DNA from: an uncultured Spirochaetia bacterium
GTDB lineage: Bacteria > Spirochaetota > Brachyspiria > Brachyspirales > Brachyspiraceae
Assembly (NCBI GenBank): GCA_947040945.1
Contig: CAMRCO010000010.1
Span: 1 to 37,533, forward strand
Direction of reading: 5' to 3'
Length of the DNA stretch: 37,533 bases
In this document: piece by piece, positions 1-8,238 of the stretch
How positions within the stretch are numbered: position 1 is the first letter of the stretch
Layout: each line of letters begins with the position of its first letter
Program-made: the position numbers and the translations under genes
Notes under the pieces: generated by a model
Databases searched by the model: none
What the model saw: the letters and a program-made list of their open reading frames with translations, nothing else
What the model was told of the DNA's origin: nothing

Positions 1-845
1 GGAGCAAGCTCTCTATTCATATTTTTTACTAATATTTTTTTACAATCAACACAACCAATAGACGCATTTTGGCAAGACTCAAAACATTCTTCTTGATCTT
101 TTTGAGGTGAGAAAATTTTATGCCAACTATACACATTACATATAAGAGGGTTGCCCGGGTCAGATTTTCTTTTTCTATTTTCATCAGTCATAGCTTTTGT
201 TAGAATTAGAGTTTCTGTTTCTTTATCACTTAAGTTAAGCGGAATATGATTATTAAGTGATTTACTCATTTTGCTTTTGCCATCAAGTCCAAGTATTTTA
301 GGTACTTTACTGTAGGCTACTTCTGGTTCAAGAAAACACTCCCCATATCTGTTATTAAACTTTCTTGCAATCATTCGTGTTAGCTCAATATGCTGTGTTT
401 GGTCTTCCCCTACAGGCACATAATGAGGTTTGTAAAGTAAAATGTCAGCTGCCATTAAAGTGGGATATGTGAGTAGCCCCGCATTTATATTCGCTTCATT
501 ACTTTTAGATTTATCTTTATATTGTGTCATTCTTTCAAGTTCAGATACAGGTGTTATAGAATTAAAAATCCAAGCAAGTTCAACATGAGCTCTTACATGA
601 GATTGAATAAATATGCTACATTTATCTGGGTCAAGTCCACATGCCAAATATTCTGTGGCAGCATCGAATATTTTTTTTTGAAACTCTTTAGTGTCATATT
701 CTATAGTGATTGCGTGATAATCAACTATACAAAAATATCCATAATAGTCTTCAGTCATGCTAACCCAATTTTTTATAGCTCCTAAATAGTTGCCTATATG
801 AAGTGAGCCTGTAGGTTGAATTCCGCTTAGCATAACTTTTTTCAT
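1..845 (-). CDS. trpS: Tryptophanyl-tRNA synthetase, C terminus cut by window edge
   Basis: Class I aminoacyl-tRNA synthetase that charges tRNA-Trp in the cytoplasm. The ATG at 845 opens MKKVMLSGIQPTGSLHIGNY, which contains the family's QPTG opening and the HIGN signature. KMSKS lies near residue 200 (about position 270). 281 codons are present of a usual 320-340, so only the C terminus is missing. Cysteines at residues 236, 254, 258, 265 and 268 make a C-x21-C-x6-C-x2-C pattern (plus Cys254). This is nearly identical in position and spacing to the [4Fe-4S] site described in Thermotoga maritima TrpRS. It is the last visible gene of a minus-strand string, 11 bp after ricT. The assignment is very secure; the iron-sulfur cluster is inferred from the cysteine spacing. 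Confidence 0.97.
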   Translation of the reverse strand, partial: MKKVMLSGIQPTGSLHIGNYLGAIKNWVSMTEDYYGYFCIVDYHAITIEYDTKEFQKKIFDAATEYLACGLDPDKCSIFIQSHVRAHVELAWIFNSITPVSELERMTQYKDKSKSNEANINAGLLTYPTLMAADILLYKPHYVPVGEDQTQHIELTRMIARKFNNRYGECFLEPEVAYSKVPKILGLDGKSKMSKSLNNHIPLNLSDKETETLILTKAMTDENRKRKSDPGNPLICNVYSWHKIFSPQKDQEECFESCQNASIGCVDCKKILVKNMNRELA

Positions 846-856
846 AGTAGTTTATA

Positions 857-1762
857 TTATCCTTTCTCTATAATTACATTTTCAAGATCAACATATAAAA
901 GACGTCTGTCTTCTGTTTCTATTAATAATTTTCTGCTTATTGGGTTTATGTCTTTTATAATGGCTTTTGATTCATTAAATTTTACTATAGTGCCTATTTT
1001 GGGTAAATCTTTTTTTATTTCACAATAGGTTTTATATTCATAACCTAGACAACACATAAGCCGTCCACATTGCCCCGATATTTTCGAAGTTGCAAGAGGC
1101 ATTCCTTGTTCTTTAGCCATTTTTATTGTAATTACTTCGAATGCATTACCCATAACATTACAGCATATTTCTCGTCCACAAGGCCCACACCCACCAACTG
1201 ATTTGGCTTCATCTCTGACTCCAATTTGTTTAAGCTCTATTCTAGTCTTAAAGTGAGAGGCTAAATCTTTTACAAGTTCTCTAAAATCAACTCGCTGGTC
1301 TGCTGTAAACTCGAACAGTAGCTTAGCTCTATCTATAAAGTAGTATGAACTCACAAGTTTAAGACTAATGTTATGCTTTAATATTTTTTCTTTAAATACT
1401 TTATAAGCTTCTTTTGAGTCTATATCATTTGTTTCTGCTTGTTTTTTGTCATCAGAAGTTGCGAGTCTTAAAACTGGATATATTCTATTTTTTTTGCTTT
1501 TAGGTTTTTTGTCTGAAGCATTTTTTTCAGGGTCGCATTTACACACATCACAATTCTTTTTTAAGAACAATAAAGTAGAGCCATCTTCTGTGTTAATGCT
1601 TTCCTCTACTTCAACATCTTCAAATACTAAAACAGTACCATACTCTATACCGCTTTCAGTTTCTATAATACATTTATCATGTAATTCTAATTTTTCTATA
1701 TTTCTATATGAAAACTTACATACGTAAGATCTAAATTTTATGCAAGCTATATTTTCTTTCAC
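857..1762 (-). CDS. ricT: PSP1-domain protein, RicT (YaaT)-like
   Basis: Member of the PSP1/RicT family. In Bacillus RicT is part of an iron-sulfur complex that influences RNA maturation; the role in diderms is less clear. The family core is plain: RVDFRELVKDLA near residues 157-168, RIELKQIGVRDEA near 174-186, a GPCGR-x2-CC motif at 193-201, and SGQCGRLMCCLGYEYK near 229-244. Cysteines at 192, 195, 200, 201, 232, 237, 238 and 247 are candidate cluster ligands. A lysine-rich insert at about residues 56-94 adds a CxxCxC motif (71, 74, 76) that I do not recall from typical family members. The start is GTG at 1762 behind a GGAGAG ribosome-binding site. It lies between rseC and trpS in one transcription unit. 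Confidence 0.9.
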   Translation of the reverse strand: MKENIACIKFRSYVCKFSYRNIEKLELHDKCIIETESGIEYGTVLVFEDVEVEESINTEDGSTLLFLKKNCDVCKCDPEKNASDKKPKSKKNRIYPVLRLATSDDKKQAETNDIDSKEAYKVFKEKILKHNISLKLVSSYYFIDRAKLLFEFTADQRVDFRELVKDLASHFKTRIELKQIGVRDEAKSVGGCGPCGREICCNVMGNAFEVITIKMAKEQGMPLATSKISGQCGRLMCCLGYEYKTYCEIKKDLPKIGTIVKFNESKAIIKDINPISRKLLIETEDRRLLYVDLENVIIEKG

Positions 1763-1839
1763 TTAAACTCTCCAATAAACTCTCCAAACATAATCGATAT
1801 ATTCTAACTCTATTTTTTTGAAATAGCAAATATATAAAA

Positions 1840-2247
1840 TTAATTATTATTTATAGATATTATATTTGCTATAACTTTATTACGCTTTTTAGCTATTAAT
1901 AGGGCAGTTACAACATATATTAAGAAAAAAGATGCTGCTGTTATTGAGGTTATTGTTTCTTTACTTGCGATGTCTGTAATATTGCTAATAAAAACACCAA
2001 AGAAATATCCTATAAAAGTGAGCACTATTGGCATTAAATATACAAGAACTAGAGTATGCATTTTGAACTCTGTAATGTCGACAGTTACGTAGCTTCCAAT
2101 TTTCGCATTAATATTATTATACGCAGTGATTCGCATAGGCTTATCAGGTGTACATGCTTTGCATTCGCCACATGCACTAGTACGAACTAGTTCTACTATA
2201 ACTTTGTTATTACTTTTTTCTTCTATAACTAAAGCTTGCTCTATCAT
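1840..2247 (-). CDS. RseC/SoxR-reducing-type membrane protein
   Basis: A 135-residue inner-membrane protein of the RseC/MucC family. Relatives act in SoxR reduction and sit with Rnf electron-transport genes. The N-terminal cytoplasmic part carries cysteines 26, 29 and 32 in ACGECKAC, the family's usual Cys cluster. Two hydrophobic helices follow at about 64-90 and 100-119, ending in a basic KKRNK. The start is ATG at 2247, 5 bp after the rlmE stop, with an AGGA site upstream, so it is probably co-translated with rlmE. No rnf or rpoE gene is in view, so its electron-transfer partner is unknown. Family assignment is good; the function is inferred. Confidence 0.82.
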   Translation of the reverse strand: MIEQALVIEEKSNNKVIVELVRTSACGECKACTPDKPMRITAYNNINAKIGSYVTVDITEFKMHTLVLVYLMPIVLTFIGYFFGVFISNITDIASKETITSITAASFFLIYVVTALLIAKKRNKVIANIISINNN

Positions 2248-2252
2248 TTATT

Positions 2253-2834
2253 TTATTCCTTTTTTGAACTAGCAAGCAAAAATATTTCTCTACTTTCATT
2301 TCTTGAACTTTTAGGTTTGAATGTAGAGACTTTTGTGAAGTGTTCTGATAAGTCCGATTTAAAATCGTTTAAGTCTCTGCCGTCAAATGTTTTTATAAAA
2401 AAATGTCCGCCAGTTTCGAGAACATTAATAGTACTTTTAAATATTATATCACAAAGAGAAATAGAGCGTAGGTGATTTGTTTCTTTATCTGAAGTGGTGT
2501 TGGGCATAGCATCACTTATTATAATATTAAATAGTTTATTCACAGAAACAAATTCATCTAAGTTAATGTCTCTAATATCTCCTTCTATAAAGGTAAATCT
2601 TTCATGTTTGAATGTTGTTGATATTATATCGACTCCAAGAACAGTTCCTGTTTTAAGCACTTTATTAAGCATATACTGACTAAATGATCCGGGAGAACAC
2701 CCTACATCTAGTACAAAGTCAGTTGATTTTATAAAGTTAAATTTTTTTTGTGCTTCTTCTAATTTATAAACACTTCTTGCTTTATAGTTTTCATCTTTCG
2801 CTTTTTTGTAGTAAAAATCGTGTCGATTCTTCAA
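2253..2834 (-). CDS. rlmE: 23S rRNA (uridine 2'-O)-methyltransferase RlmE (FtsJ/RrmJ)
   Basis: SAM-dependent methyltransferase that 2'-O-methylates a uridine of the 23S rRNA A loop (U2552 in E. coli numbering). The N-terminal region has YKARSVYKLEE (residues 17-27), typical for FtsJ. The SAM-binding motif I is VLDVGCSPGSFSQYM (41-55). The catalytic K-D-K-E set is visible as Lys24, Asp in IISDAMPN, Lys in HFFIKTFDG and Glu in SSRNESRE. The 193-residue length is normal. The start is TTG at 2834, overlapping the TPR gene's stop by 4 bp and preceded by GAGGA at a normal distance, which suggests translational coupling. Confidence 0.95.
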   Translation of the reverse strand: MKNRHDFYYKKAKDENYKARSVYKLEEAQKKFNFIKSTDFVLDVGCSPGSFSQYMLNKVLKTGTVLGVDIISTTFKHERFTFIEGDIRDINLDEFVSVNKLFNIIISDAMPNTTSDKETNHLRSISLCDIIFKSTINVLETGGHFFIKTFDGRDLNDFKSDLSEHFTKVSTFKPKSSRNESREIFLLASSKKE

Positions 2835-4234
2835 AATGGTAATTCCTCATCTGATTGATCAATATTAAATTCAATACTAGAAGAAGATACTTTATTTTGT
2901 AGTAGACTTTCAATTTTTTTAAGCCCTATTATTTCTATATGTGAAATTGTGGCATGTCTTATAACTTCAGGGCTTGCCATTGCGTATGTTATTATGGCTG
3001 ATTTCATTATATTAGATTTTTTATTGTATTCAAAAATAGATACTATTTCTTCTATTTGTATCGGTTTAGGTGATTTTCTAATATAAATCATCTTAGTAGG
3101 GGAGTTAGGAGTAATATTTTCTCTTGAAAAAATTACTATAGAGTCTTCTTTTGTATATTGATAACTATATGGGTATAAAAGCATATTAGATACCATATTT
3201 ATAGATTTTTCTAAAAACTCATCTGTAGAACTTTGAAAGAAGTTTAATATAGTATCTGAATATCGTATATTTTGATATTTATTAAGTTTTTCTGAGACAT
3301 CTTTATAGTTTTCATCTAAAAATAAAATATTCTCAAATAATTCAATAGCTTTATTTATTGCTTTTGTTTTTTCATAACATTCAGCTAGTACATACTTTAT
3401 AGTAAGTAACAACTCTTTACCTTTTGGACGCAATCTTAATGCTTTTTCTAAAGACTCTATAGCGTTAGTATAATTTTCAAGTGATGTATAACATAAAGCC
3501 ATTTCATATAAAATACTATCTTTGTATAGTAAATTAGGTAAAGCTTCTTTGTAATACTCTATGGCAGTTGAATAATCTTTTTTATTCATATATGCTCTAG
3601 CAAGCCCATATTTTAGTAAAGTGTCTGTGTACTTAGTTTTTGATATACTACTTAATATGCTAATAGCCTCATCATCTTTATATATAAAAGAAGCAGACAC
3701 TCCTTTATATTTTAAATTTTCCATAAATGTTTTATCTATATTTTCTGTTTTGCTAAAATAATCGTATGCTATACTATATTGTGCATTTTCAAAATATATA
3801 ATACCTATTTCAAAATATATAATTTTTTCATTACTATATTCTTTAATCAGAGATATATACTCTGTAAGAGCGTCTTCTTTATTTGCTATTTTATATAATG
3901 ATTTTGCTAGAGCCAGTTTTCTTTCTAAGGTTTCCCCACCATTTTTTATAGAACTTCTATACTCTATAATAGCATTTGCGTAGCTACCTTTATTAAAATA
4001 TAAATTTCCTATCTCTTCATGTATCTCAGATAATTTGCTTTTATTTCTTGTTCTAGTAAGCATTTTTTTTAGATAGCTTAGTGCTTTGTCATAATTTTTA
4101 TTTTCAAGAATATCTTCAAACTTATCACTTGTGAACTGCCTTTTCTTAAAAGCAAGGTGTGAAATTTTCTTGTACACAAAAATAAGTATAGCAAAAACTA
4201 CTATAAATACTATTATAAATACTAATATATTCAT
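2831..4234 (-). CDS. Membrane-anchored TPR-repeat protein
   Basis: A 467-residue protein with one N-terminal transmembrane helix (about residues 2-24) followed by a basic stretch, so the bulk should face the cytoplasm. Tandem tetratricopeptide repeats run from about residue 40 to 310, with recurring hydrophobic/Tyr-Ala positions such as YANAIIEYRSSI, YSTAIEYYKEAL and YTNAIESLEKAL. The last 150 residues form a separate alpha/beta-looking domain without a family I recognise, ending in an acidic tail (DEELPF). TPR scaffolds bind partner proteins; the partner is unknown. It lies directly upstream of rlmE with a 4-bp overlap. Confidence 0.8.
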   Translation of the reverse strand: MNILVFIIVFIVVFAILIFVYKKISHLAFKKRQFTSDKFEDILENKNYDKALSYLKKMLTRTRNKSKLSEIHEEIGNLYFNKGSYANAIIEYRSSIKNGGETLERKLALAKSLYKIANKEDALTEYISLIKEYSNEKIIYFEIGIIYFENAQYSIAYDYFSKTENIDKTFMENLKYKGVSASFIYKDDEAISILSSISKTKYTDTLLKYGLARAYMNKKDYSTAIEYYKEALPNLLYKDSILYEMALCYTSLENYTNAIESLEKALRLRPKGKELLLTIKYVLAECYEKTKAINKAIELFENILFLDENYKDVSEKLNKYQNIRYSDTILNFFQSSTDEFLEKSINMVSNMLLYPYSYQYTKEDSIVIFSRENITPNSPTKMIYIRKSPKPIQIEEIVSIFEYNKKSNIMKSAIITYAMASPEVIRHATISHIEIIGLKKIESLLQNKVSSSSIEFNIDQSDEELPF

Positions 4235-4289
4235 ACTTTATCCTATAACAATTTCTTTATTATGTAAAGACTTTATAGCTATTCTATTA

Positions 4290-5426
4290 TTAATTTACAC
4301 TACGTATATACTCTTTAATACCAACACCTTTAAAGCTAATTTTATTATCATTTAAAGTTATGTATCCTTCCATTGTCCCTTCTTCTACTTTAGATATATA
4401 ATGTGATACTGTTCCAGATTTATTTTCTATTTTATGATTATCTTTCGTAAAAATAAAACTAAATCCGTTTTTCCTAGAATAATAATCGGTTGATTTTTCA
4501 TAAGAATGAATATCAAAATTATTATAAGTATGCCATTGGTTTTTATAAAAAAATCTAATTATATTGCTATTCTTTGAAAAAGGCTTTGAGCTATATATAT
4601 AAACAGGTACAGGATTTACATCATATTGTATATAAATTAATGCAGCAGTCAGATTGTGAGAATATCTATAAGGAGGATCTCCAACTATATAGTATGATAA
4701 AATATCACTAGTATCATCTAATTTTATAGAATGCCCGGGTATACTAATATTTCCAGAAGGTTTTCCGTAAGCGTTTGCTATATATAATGCTTTGTTTTTA
4801 GACCAATTAGCCATTGAAGCATAGAATTTTTCAAAACTAAAATCAAAACTACCAACTAAAGTATCTTTTATGTTAAATTCAATATCTGAGTTTATATTAT
4901 TAAATGATGGCAACTCTAAGTAAAATGAACCTATATTTTTATTAAATCTTACTTTTGTAAAGTTATCATAAAAATCTAGAAATGTTTTATTACCTTCTTT
5001 TATTGCCAAGTTATTTATATCTTTATCCACTAAGTTGAAAGATACATATTGGAAATCTCTTATATTTCCATTTTTATAAAACTTCCAAAAAAATATATGA
5101 TTATCATTAAATAAATATAGATAAAGAGTTTCACGTGCATTTTCTAAACCATTTACACCAAGTGGGATGCTTTGCGATGGGGTCTTAAAGTCTCCTGTAT
5201 AATATATTCCATCATCATTTGCTATTATATTTTTGCTAATTTCTATAGCAATAGTATCTTTAGGGATTGATTCTTCTGGTATATAAATATAATGATAATA
5301 TAAAATTATTGCAAAAGCAACAACTATAATGGGTGTTATTATGAGTACTGCTTTATATTTGCCTAAGTGGTTTGTAGAGTAAATATAAAGGTCATTTGGA
5401 ATTATGACCATTCTTTTTTTAGACAT
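4290..5426 (-). CDS. Hypothetical single-pass membrane protein
   Basis: A 378-residue protein that I do not recognise. It has a short basic cytoplasmic N terminus (MSKKRMVIIPNDLYIYSTNH), one strong transmembrane helix at about residues 26-48, and a large remainder that should lie outside the inner membrane. The outer part is rich in Tyr, Asn, Phe and Ile, has few charged clusters and no cysteines, and looks beta-rich. No catalytic motif or lipobox was seen. The start at 5426 has only a distant GAGG (13 bases); an internal ATG at codon 6 is an alternative. It lies 8 bp after the DUF1385 gene and 55 bp before the TPR gene, so it is probably part of the same transcript. A cell-envelope role is only a guess. 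Confidence 0.65.
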   Translation of the reverse strand: MSKKRMVIIPNDLYIYSTNHLGKYKAVLIITPIIVVAFAIILYYHYIYIPEESIPKDTIAIEISKNIIANDDGIYYTGDFKTPSQSIPLGVNGLENARETLYLYLFNDNHIFFWKFYKNGNIRDFQYVSFNLVDKDINNLAIKEGNKTFLDFYDNFTKVRFNKNIGSFYLELPSFNNINSDIEFNIKDTLVGSFDFSFEKFYASMANWSKNKALYIANAYGKPSGNISIPGHSIKLDDTSDILSYYIVGDPPYRYSHNLTAALIYIQYDVNPVPVYIYSSKPFSKNSNIIRFFYKNQWHTYNNFDIHSYEKSTDYYSRKNGFSFIFTKDNHKIENKSGTVSHYISKVEEGTMEGYITLNDNKISFKGVGIKEYIRSVN

Positions 5427-5434
5427 ATAAGTAT

Positions 5435-6442
5435 TTATGCCTCATTGAGTATTGTTTCACTTATATTGTTTTTTTCATTTTCAATATCACTTTCTGTTCT
5501 TATCATTACAGAATTATCTAAAAGTTTTTCTAATGCAAATAGGGCAACTTCTATCTCATCTTCTTTTGGCATTTTTGTTGTTATTTTTTGAAGTAGAAGC
5601 CCCGGTAATATAAAAAGTTGTCCTGCCTTAAATTTGTTTAATTTGAATCCTATTTTTAATAGCTCATAAGATATTCCTGAAACAATAGGTAGAAATAATA
5701 TGTTTATAGATAGAACTGTAAGGTTTCCAATTATCTTATTTGGTACTCCAGATGCGAATACAACTGAATATACAAAATAGCTTGTAAACATATAAAGCAC
5801 TATTGAGACACTTAAAACTAAAAATAAAAATGTCGTTCCACATCTTGGGTGTATTGTAGTGTAGTCTACGATATTTTCTTTTGTTGGGTATTTTCCATGC
5901 TCATAAGCATTCACAACCATGTGCTCAGCACCATGATATTCAAAAACACGTCTAATATCTTTAAATAGAGATATTATTAGGAGGTATGATACAAATATGG
6001 CTATTTTTATTAAACCTCTTGTTATATTAAATAATACTATATTGCTTTTCTCATCTATGCCTAAAAGAGTAGTTGCCACATAGGGAAGTGCTATAAAAAG
6101 ACTTACCGCTATTAGAAGTGAAGAGAGTAATGTTAGTGTCATAGCGAGAGGTGTAATCTCTTCTTTTTTTTCTCCTTCAGGCAATGATATGTTAGCTGAA
6201 AAAATTAAAGTGCTATATCCTAGTTTCATCATAGAGACAAAGTTTACAACTCCACGTATGAAAGGTGTTTTTGATAATTTGCTACCTTCGTCTTTTACAA
6301 TGTCTTTTATATAATCTATTTTATTATCAGGCTTTCTTACAGCAACAACATAATGTGTTTTATTTCTAAGCATGATTCCTTCTATAACAGCTTGTCCGCC
6401 AATTCCTTCTTTTATTCTTTCTTTATCTAATTTATTTGTCAT
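5435..6442 (-). CDS. DUF1385 (YqhQ-like) integral membrane protein
   Basis: 335-residue polytopic membrane protein of the DUF1385 family, whose biochemical activity is not established. Three family signatures are visible: GIGGQAVIEGIMLRN near residues 13-27, EYHGAEHMVVNAYEHG in the middle, and HPRCGTTFLFLV soon after. Conserved His, Glu and Cys in these motifs suggest a metal site. About six hydrophobic helices can be seen, including two around residues 100-165 and further ones between about 195 and 290. The start is ATG at 6442 with GAGGAA only three bases away. It follows gpsA by 18 bp and precedes the unknown membrane protein by 8 bp. Confidence 0.9.
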   Translation of the reverse strand: MTNKLDKERIKEGIGGQAVIEGIMLRNKTHYVVAVRKPDNKIDYIKDIVKDEGSKLSKTPFIRGVVNFVSMMKLGYSTLIFSANISLPEGEKKEEITPLAMTLTLLSSLLIAVSLFIALPYVATTLLGIDEKSNIVLFNITRGLIKIAIFVSYLLIISLFKDIRRVFEYHGAEHMVVNAYEHGKYPTKENIVDYTTIHPRCGTTFLFLVLSVSIVLYMFTSYFVYSVVFASGVPNKIIGNLTVLSINILFLPIVSGISYELLKIGFKLNKFKAGQLFILPGLLLQKITTKMPKEDEIEVALFALEKLLDNSVMIRTESDIENEKNNISETILNEA

Positions 6443-6460
6443 GTGTTCCTCTTTTTTTTA

Positions 6461-7465
6461 TTATACTATTTCGCTTTTAGCCTCACGACTCATAAGACTT
6501 ATGACAGCATCTTTTATATTTGCTTTATTAAAAATAATGTCATAAACAGTTTGTGTTATGGGCATATCTATATTATGTTCTATCGCATATTCATGTACGG
6601 CAAGTGCAGCATAAGCTCCTTCTGCGACTTGTCCATAATTTTCTTCTTTTATCTCTTCATAAGTTTTGCCACTTGCAAGAGAATATCCTAGCCTATTGTT
6701 TCTACTTAATTTGCTAGCACATGTTACTATTAAGTCACCAACACCAGAAAGCCCATATAAAGTTTTTTCTTCCGCTCCTTTGTGTAGGGCAAAACGTACA
6801 ATTTCAGCAAGTCCTCTAGTCATAAGGGCGGCTTTTGTGTTGTCTCCAAGTCCTGAACCTTCTAAAATACCAGATGCTATCGCTATAATATTTTTTAATG
6901 CTCCTCCAATTTCTACACCAATTTGGTCATGAGAATTATATACTCTTAAATGAGGAGTTATTATAAGCATGTTTCTAATATGTTCTGATATGTCCTCACG
7001 CCCTGCTATTACTAAAGCTGTGGGTACACCCTTAGCAAGCTCTTCCGCATGAGATGGGCCTGACAATGTTAGTACATGAATATTTTTTTTAATTATAGAG
7101 TATGATATTTCACTCATTGTTTTGCATGTAGATTTTTCTAATCCTTTTGTAGCAATAATTAATGTTTGATTTTCTTCTATGACAGGATTTATTTTTTCTA
7201 ATGTATGCTTAAAAGCAAATGATGGGGTAGCCATTATAATAATTTCTTTACCCTTAATTGCTTCGTCTATACTCATAGTAAAAGTAATATCTTTATCAAG
7301 TGAGATACCTTTTAGGTAGTGAGTACTTTTATTATTTTCTCTAAGCTCATTATAATTATTTTCACTGTGAACCCAAATCGTTATATTATGTTTTTTATTT
7401 AATATATTTCCTAAAGCAAGTCCAAATCCACCTGCTCCTATTATTCCTATAGAACACTCTTTCAA
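6461..7465 (-). CDS. gpsA: NAD(P)-dependent glycerol-3-phosphate dehydrogenase
   Basis: Makes sn-glycerol 3-phosphate from dihydroxyacetone phosphate for phospholipid synthesis. The dinucleotide-binding motif GAGGFG sits at residues 10-15. LSGPSHAEELAKGVPTA and the catalytic-lysine stretch GGALKNIIAIASGILEG are typical GpsA, as is GLSGVGDLIVTC. The 334-residue length is normal. The start is TTG at 7465, chosen because it directly precedes the Rossmann beta strand and has AAGGAAAG upstream. It is the first gene of the minus-strand string that runs to trpS, and a TTGCTA/TATAAT promoter lies about 50 bp upstream. Confidence 0.96.
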   Translation of the reverse strand: MKECSIGIIGAGGFGLALGNILNKKHNITIWVHSENNYNELRENNKSTHYLKGISLDKDITFTMSIDEAIKGKEIIIMATPSFAFKHTLEKINPVIEENQTLIIATKGLEKSTCKTMSEISYSIIKKNIHVLTLSGPSHAEELAKGVPTALVIAGREDISEHIRNMLIITPHLRVYNSHDQIGVEIGGALKNIIAIASGILEGSGLGDNTKAALMTRGLAEIVRFALHKGAEEKTLYGLSGVGDLIVTCASKLSRNNRLGYSLASGKTYEEIKEENYGQVAEGAYAALAVHEYAIEHNIDMPITQTVYDIIFNKANIKDAVISLMSREAKSEIV

Positions 7466-7514
7466 TATGCTTTCCTTACAAATTAATACTTAAAATTTTA
7501 ATAAAGTCCTCTAC

Positions 7515-7543
7515 ATTATATTACATATATATATTCTTAGCAA
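7515..7543 (-). promoter_or_regulatory. Sigma-70-type promoter of the gpsA gene string
   Basis: On the minus strand a TTGCTA -35 box (7543-7538) and a perfect TATAAT -10 box (7520-7515) are 17 bases apart. Transcription would start near 7508, leaving about 43 bases before the gpsA TTG start. This fits a single promoter for the minus-strand genes down to trpS. Confidence 0.65.
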
Positions 7544-7583
7544 TTATATTAAATAGGGGATAGTAGTAATATAAATTAATAGT

Positions 7584-7611
7584 TTGACAAATAGAGTATT
7601 TAATATAGACT
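7584..7611 (+). promoter_or_regulatory. Candidate promoter of the yedF module
   Basis: TTGACA at 7584-7589 is a perfect -35 box. The best-spaced -10 is TAGACT at 7606-7611 (16-base spacer, 4 of 6 matches). A better-looking TATAGAAT at 7611 lies too far away (21 bases). The -35 is convincing; the -10 is not. It would share the divergent region with the gpsA promoter. Confidence 0.4.
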
Positions 7612-7651
7612 ATAGAATCTTTATTTTATACTGCTTTATATAAGGAAAGTA

Positions 7652-8233
7652 ATGAAAACAATTGATGCGAGAGATATTCCTTGTCCAAAACCTTTAATAC
7701 TTACAAGGCAAGCATTAGCAAGTCTGGAAATAAATGAAAAACTAGAAGTTCTTATAAATGATAAACTCTCATATGCTAATATAACTGATTTCTTAAAAGA
7801 TATAGGACTTGAGTTTACTGTAAATGGGCTTAATTTTATTATTACAAAAAATAAAGAAATTAATGGACAAACTGAGTTATTATCTAATGGTGTTGAAAAT
7901 AAAACTGTTATAGTGATAGTTGATAAAAATTATATGGGTAGTGATAATAAAGATTTAGGTTCACTACTTTTAAAAGCATTTTTAGATGCTATAAAATATT
8001 CTAATCCTAAACCAAAAACGGTATATTTTTATAATGAAGGCGTTTTATTAATAAATGATAAGGCTTATAAAAAAATATTAGAAGAATTGCGTGAGTCTCA
8101 AATTAGTCTTAAGTTTTGTGGAGCTTGCCTCAAATTTTTTGAAATAGACACATTAGTTGCTTTTAATGAGCATGCTAATATGCTTTCTATTATTGAAGCA
8201 CAAGCGAATGCTCGCACTATAATTAGGATATAA
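7652..8233 (+). CDS. yedF: YedF-type selenium/sulfur metabolism protein
   Basis: 193-residue two-domain protein. The N-terminal TusA/SirA-like domain has the CPKP motif with Cys11. The C-terminal DsrE-like domain carries CGAC at residues 156-159, at the place where YedF proteins have a Cys pair. This architecture is the one named for selenium-linked YedF proteins, which occur with selD and selenium-dependent hydroxylases. The chemical role is unproven; sulfur or selenium carriage is inferred from TusA. The ATG at 7652 has AAGGA five bases upstream. It leads a three-gene unit, 5 bp before the class V PLP enzyme. Confidence 0.88.
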   Translation: MKTIDARDIPCPKPLILTRQALASLEINEKLEVLINDKLSYANITDFLKDIGLEFTVNGLNFIITKNKEINGQTELLSNGVENKTVIVIVDKNYMGSDNKDLGSLLLKAFLDAIKYSNPKPKTVYFYNEGVLLINDKAYKKILEELRESQISLKFCGACLKFFEIDTLVAFNEHANMLSIIEAQANARTIIRI

Positions 8234-8238
8234 ATAAT

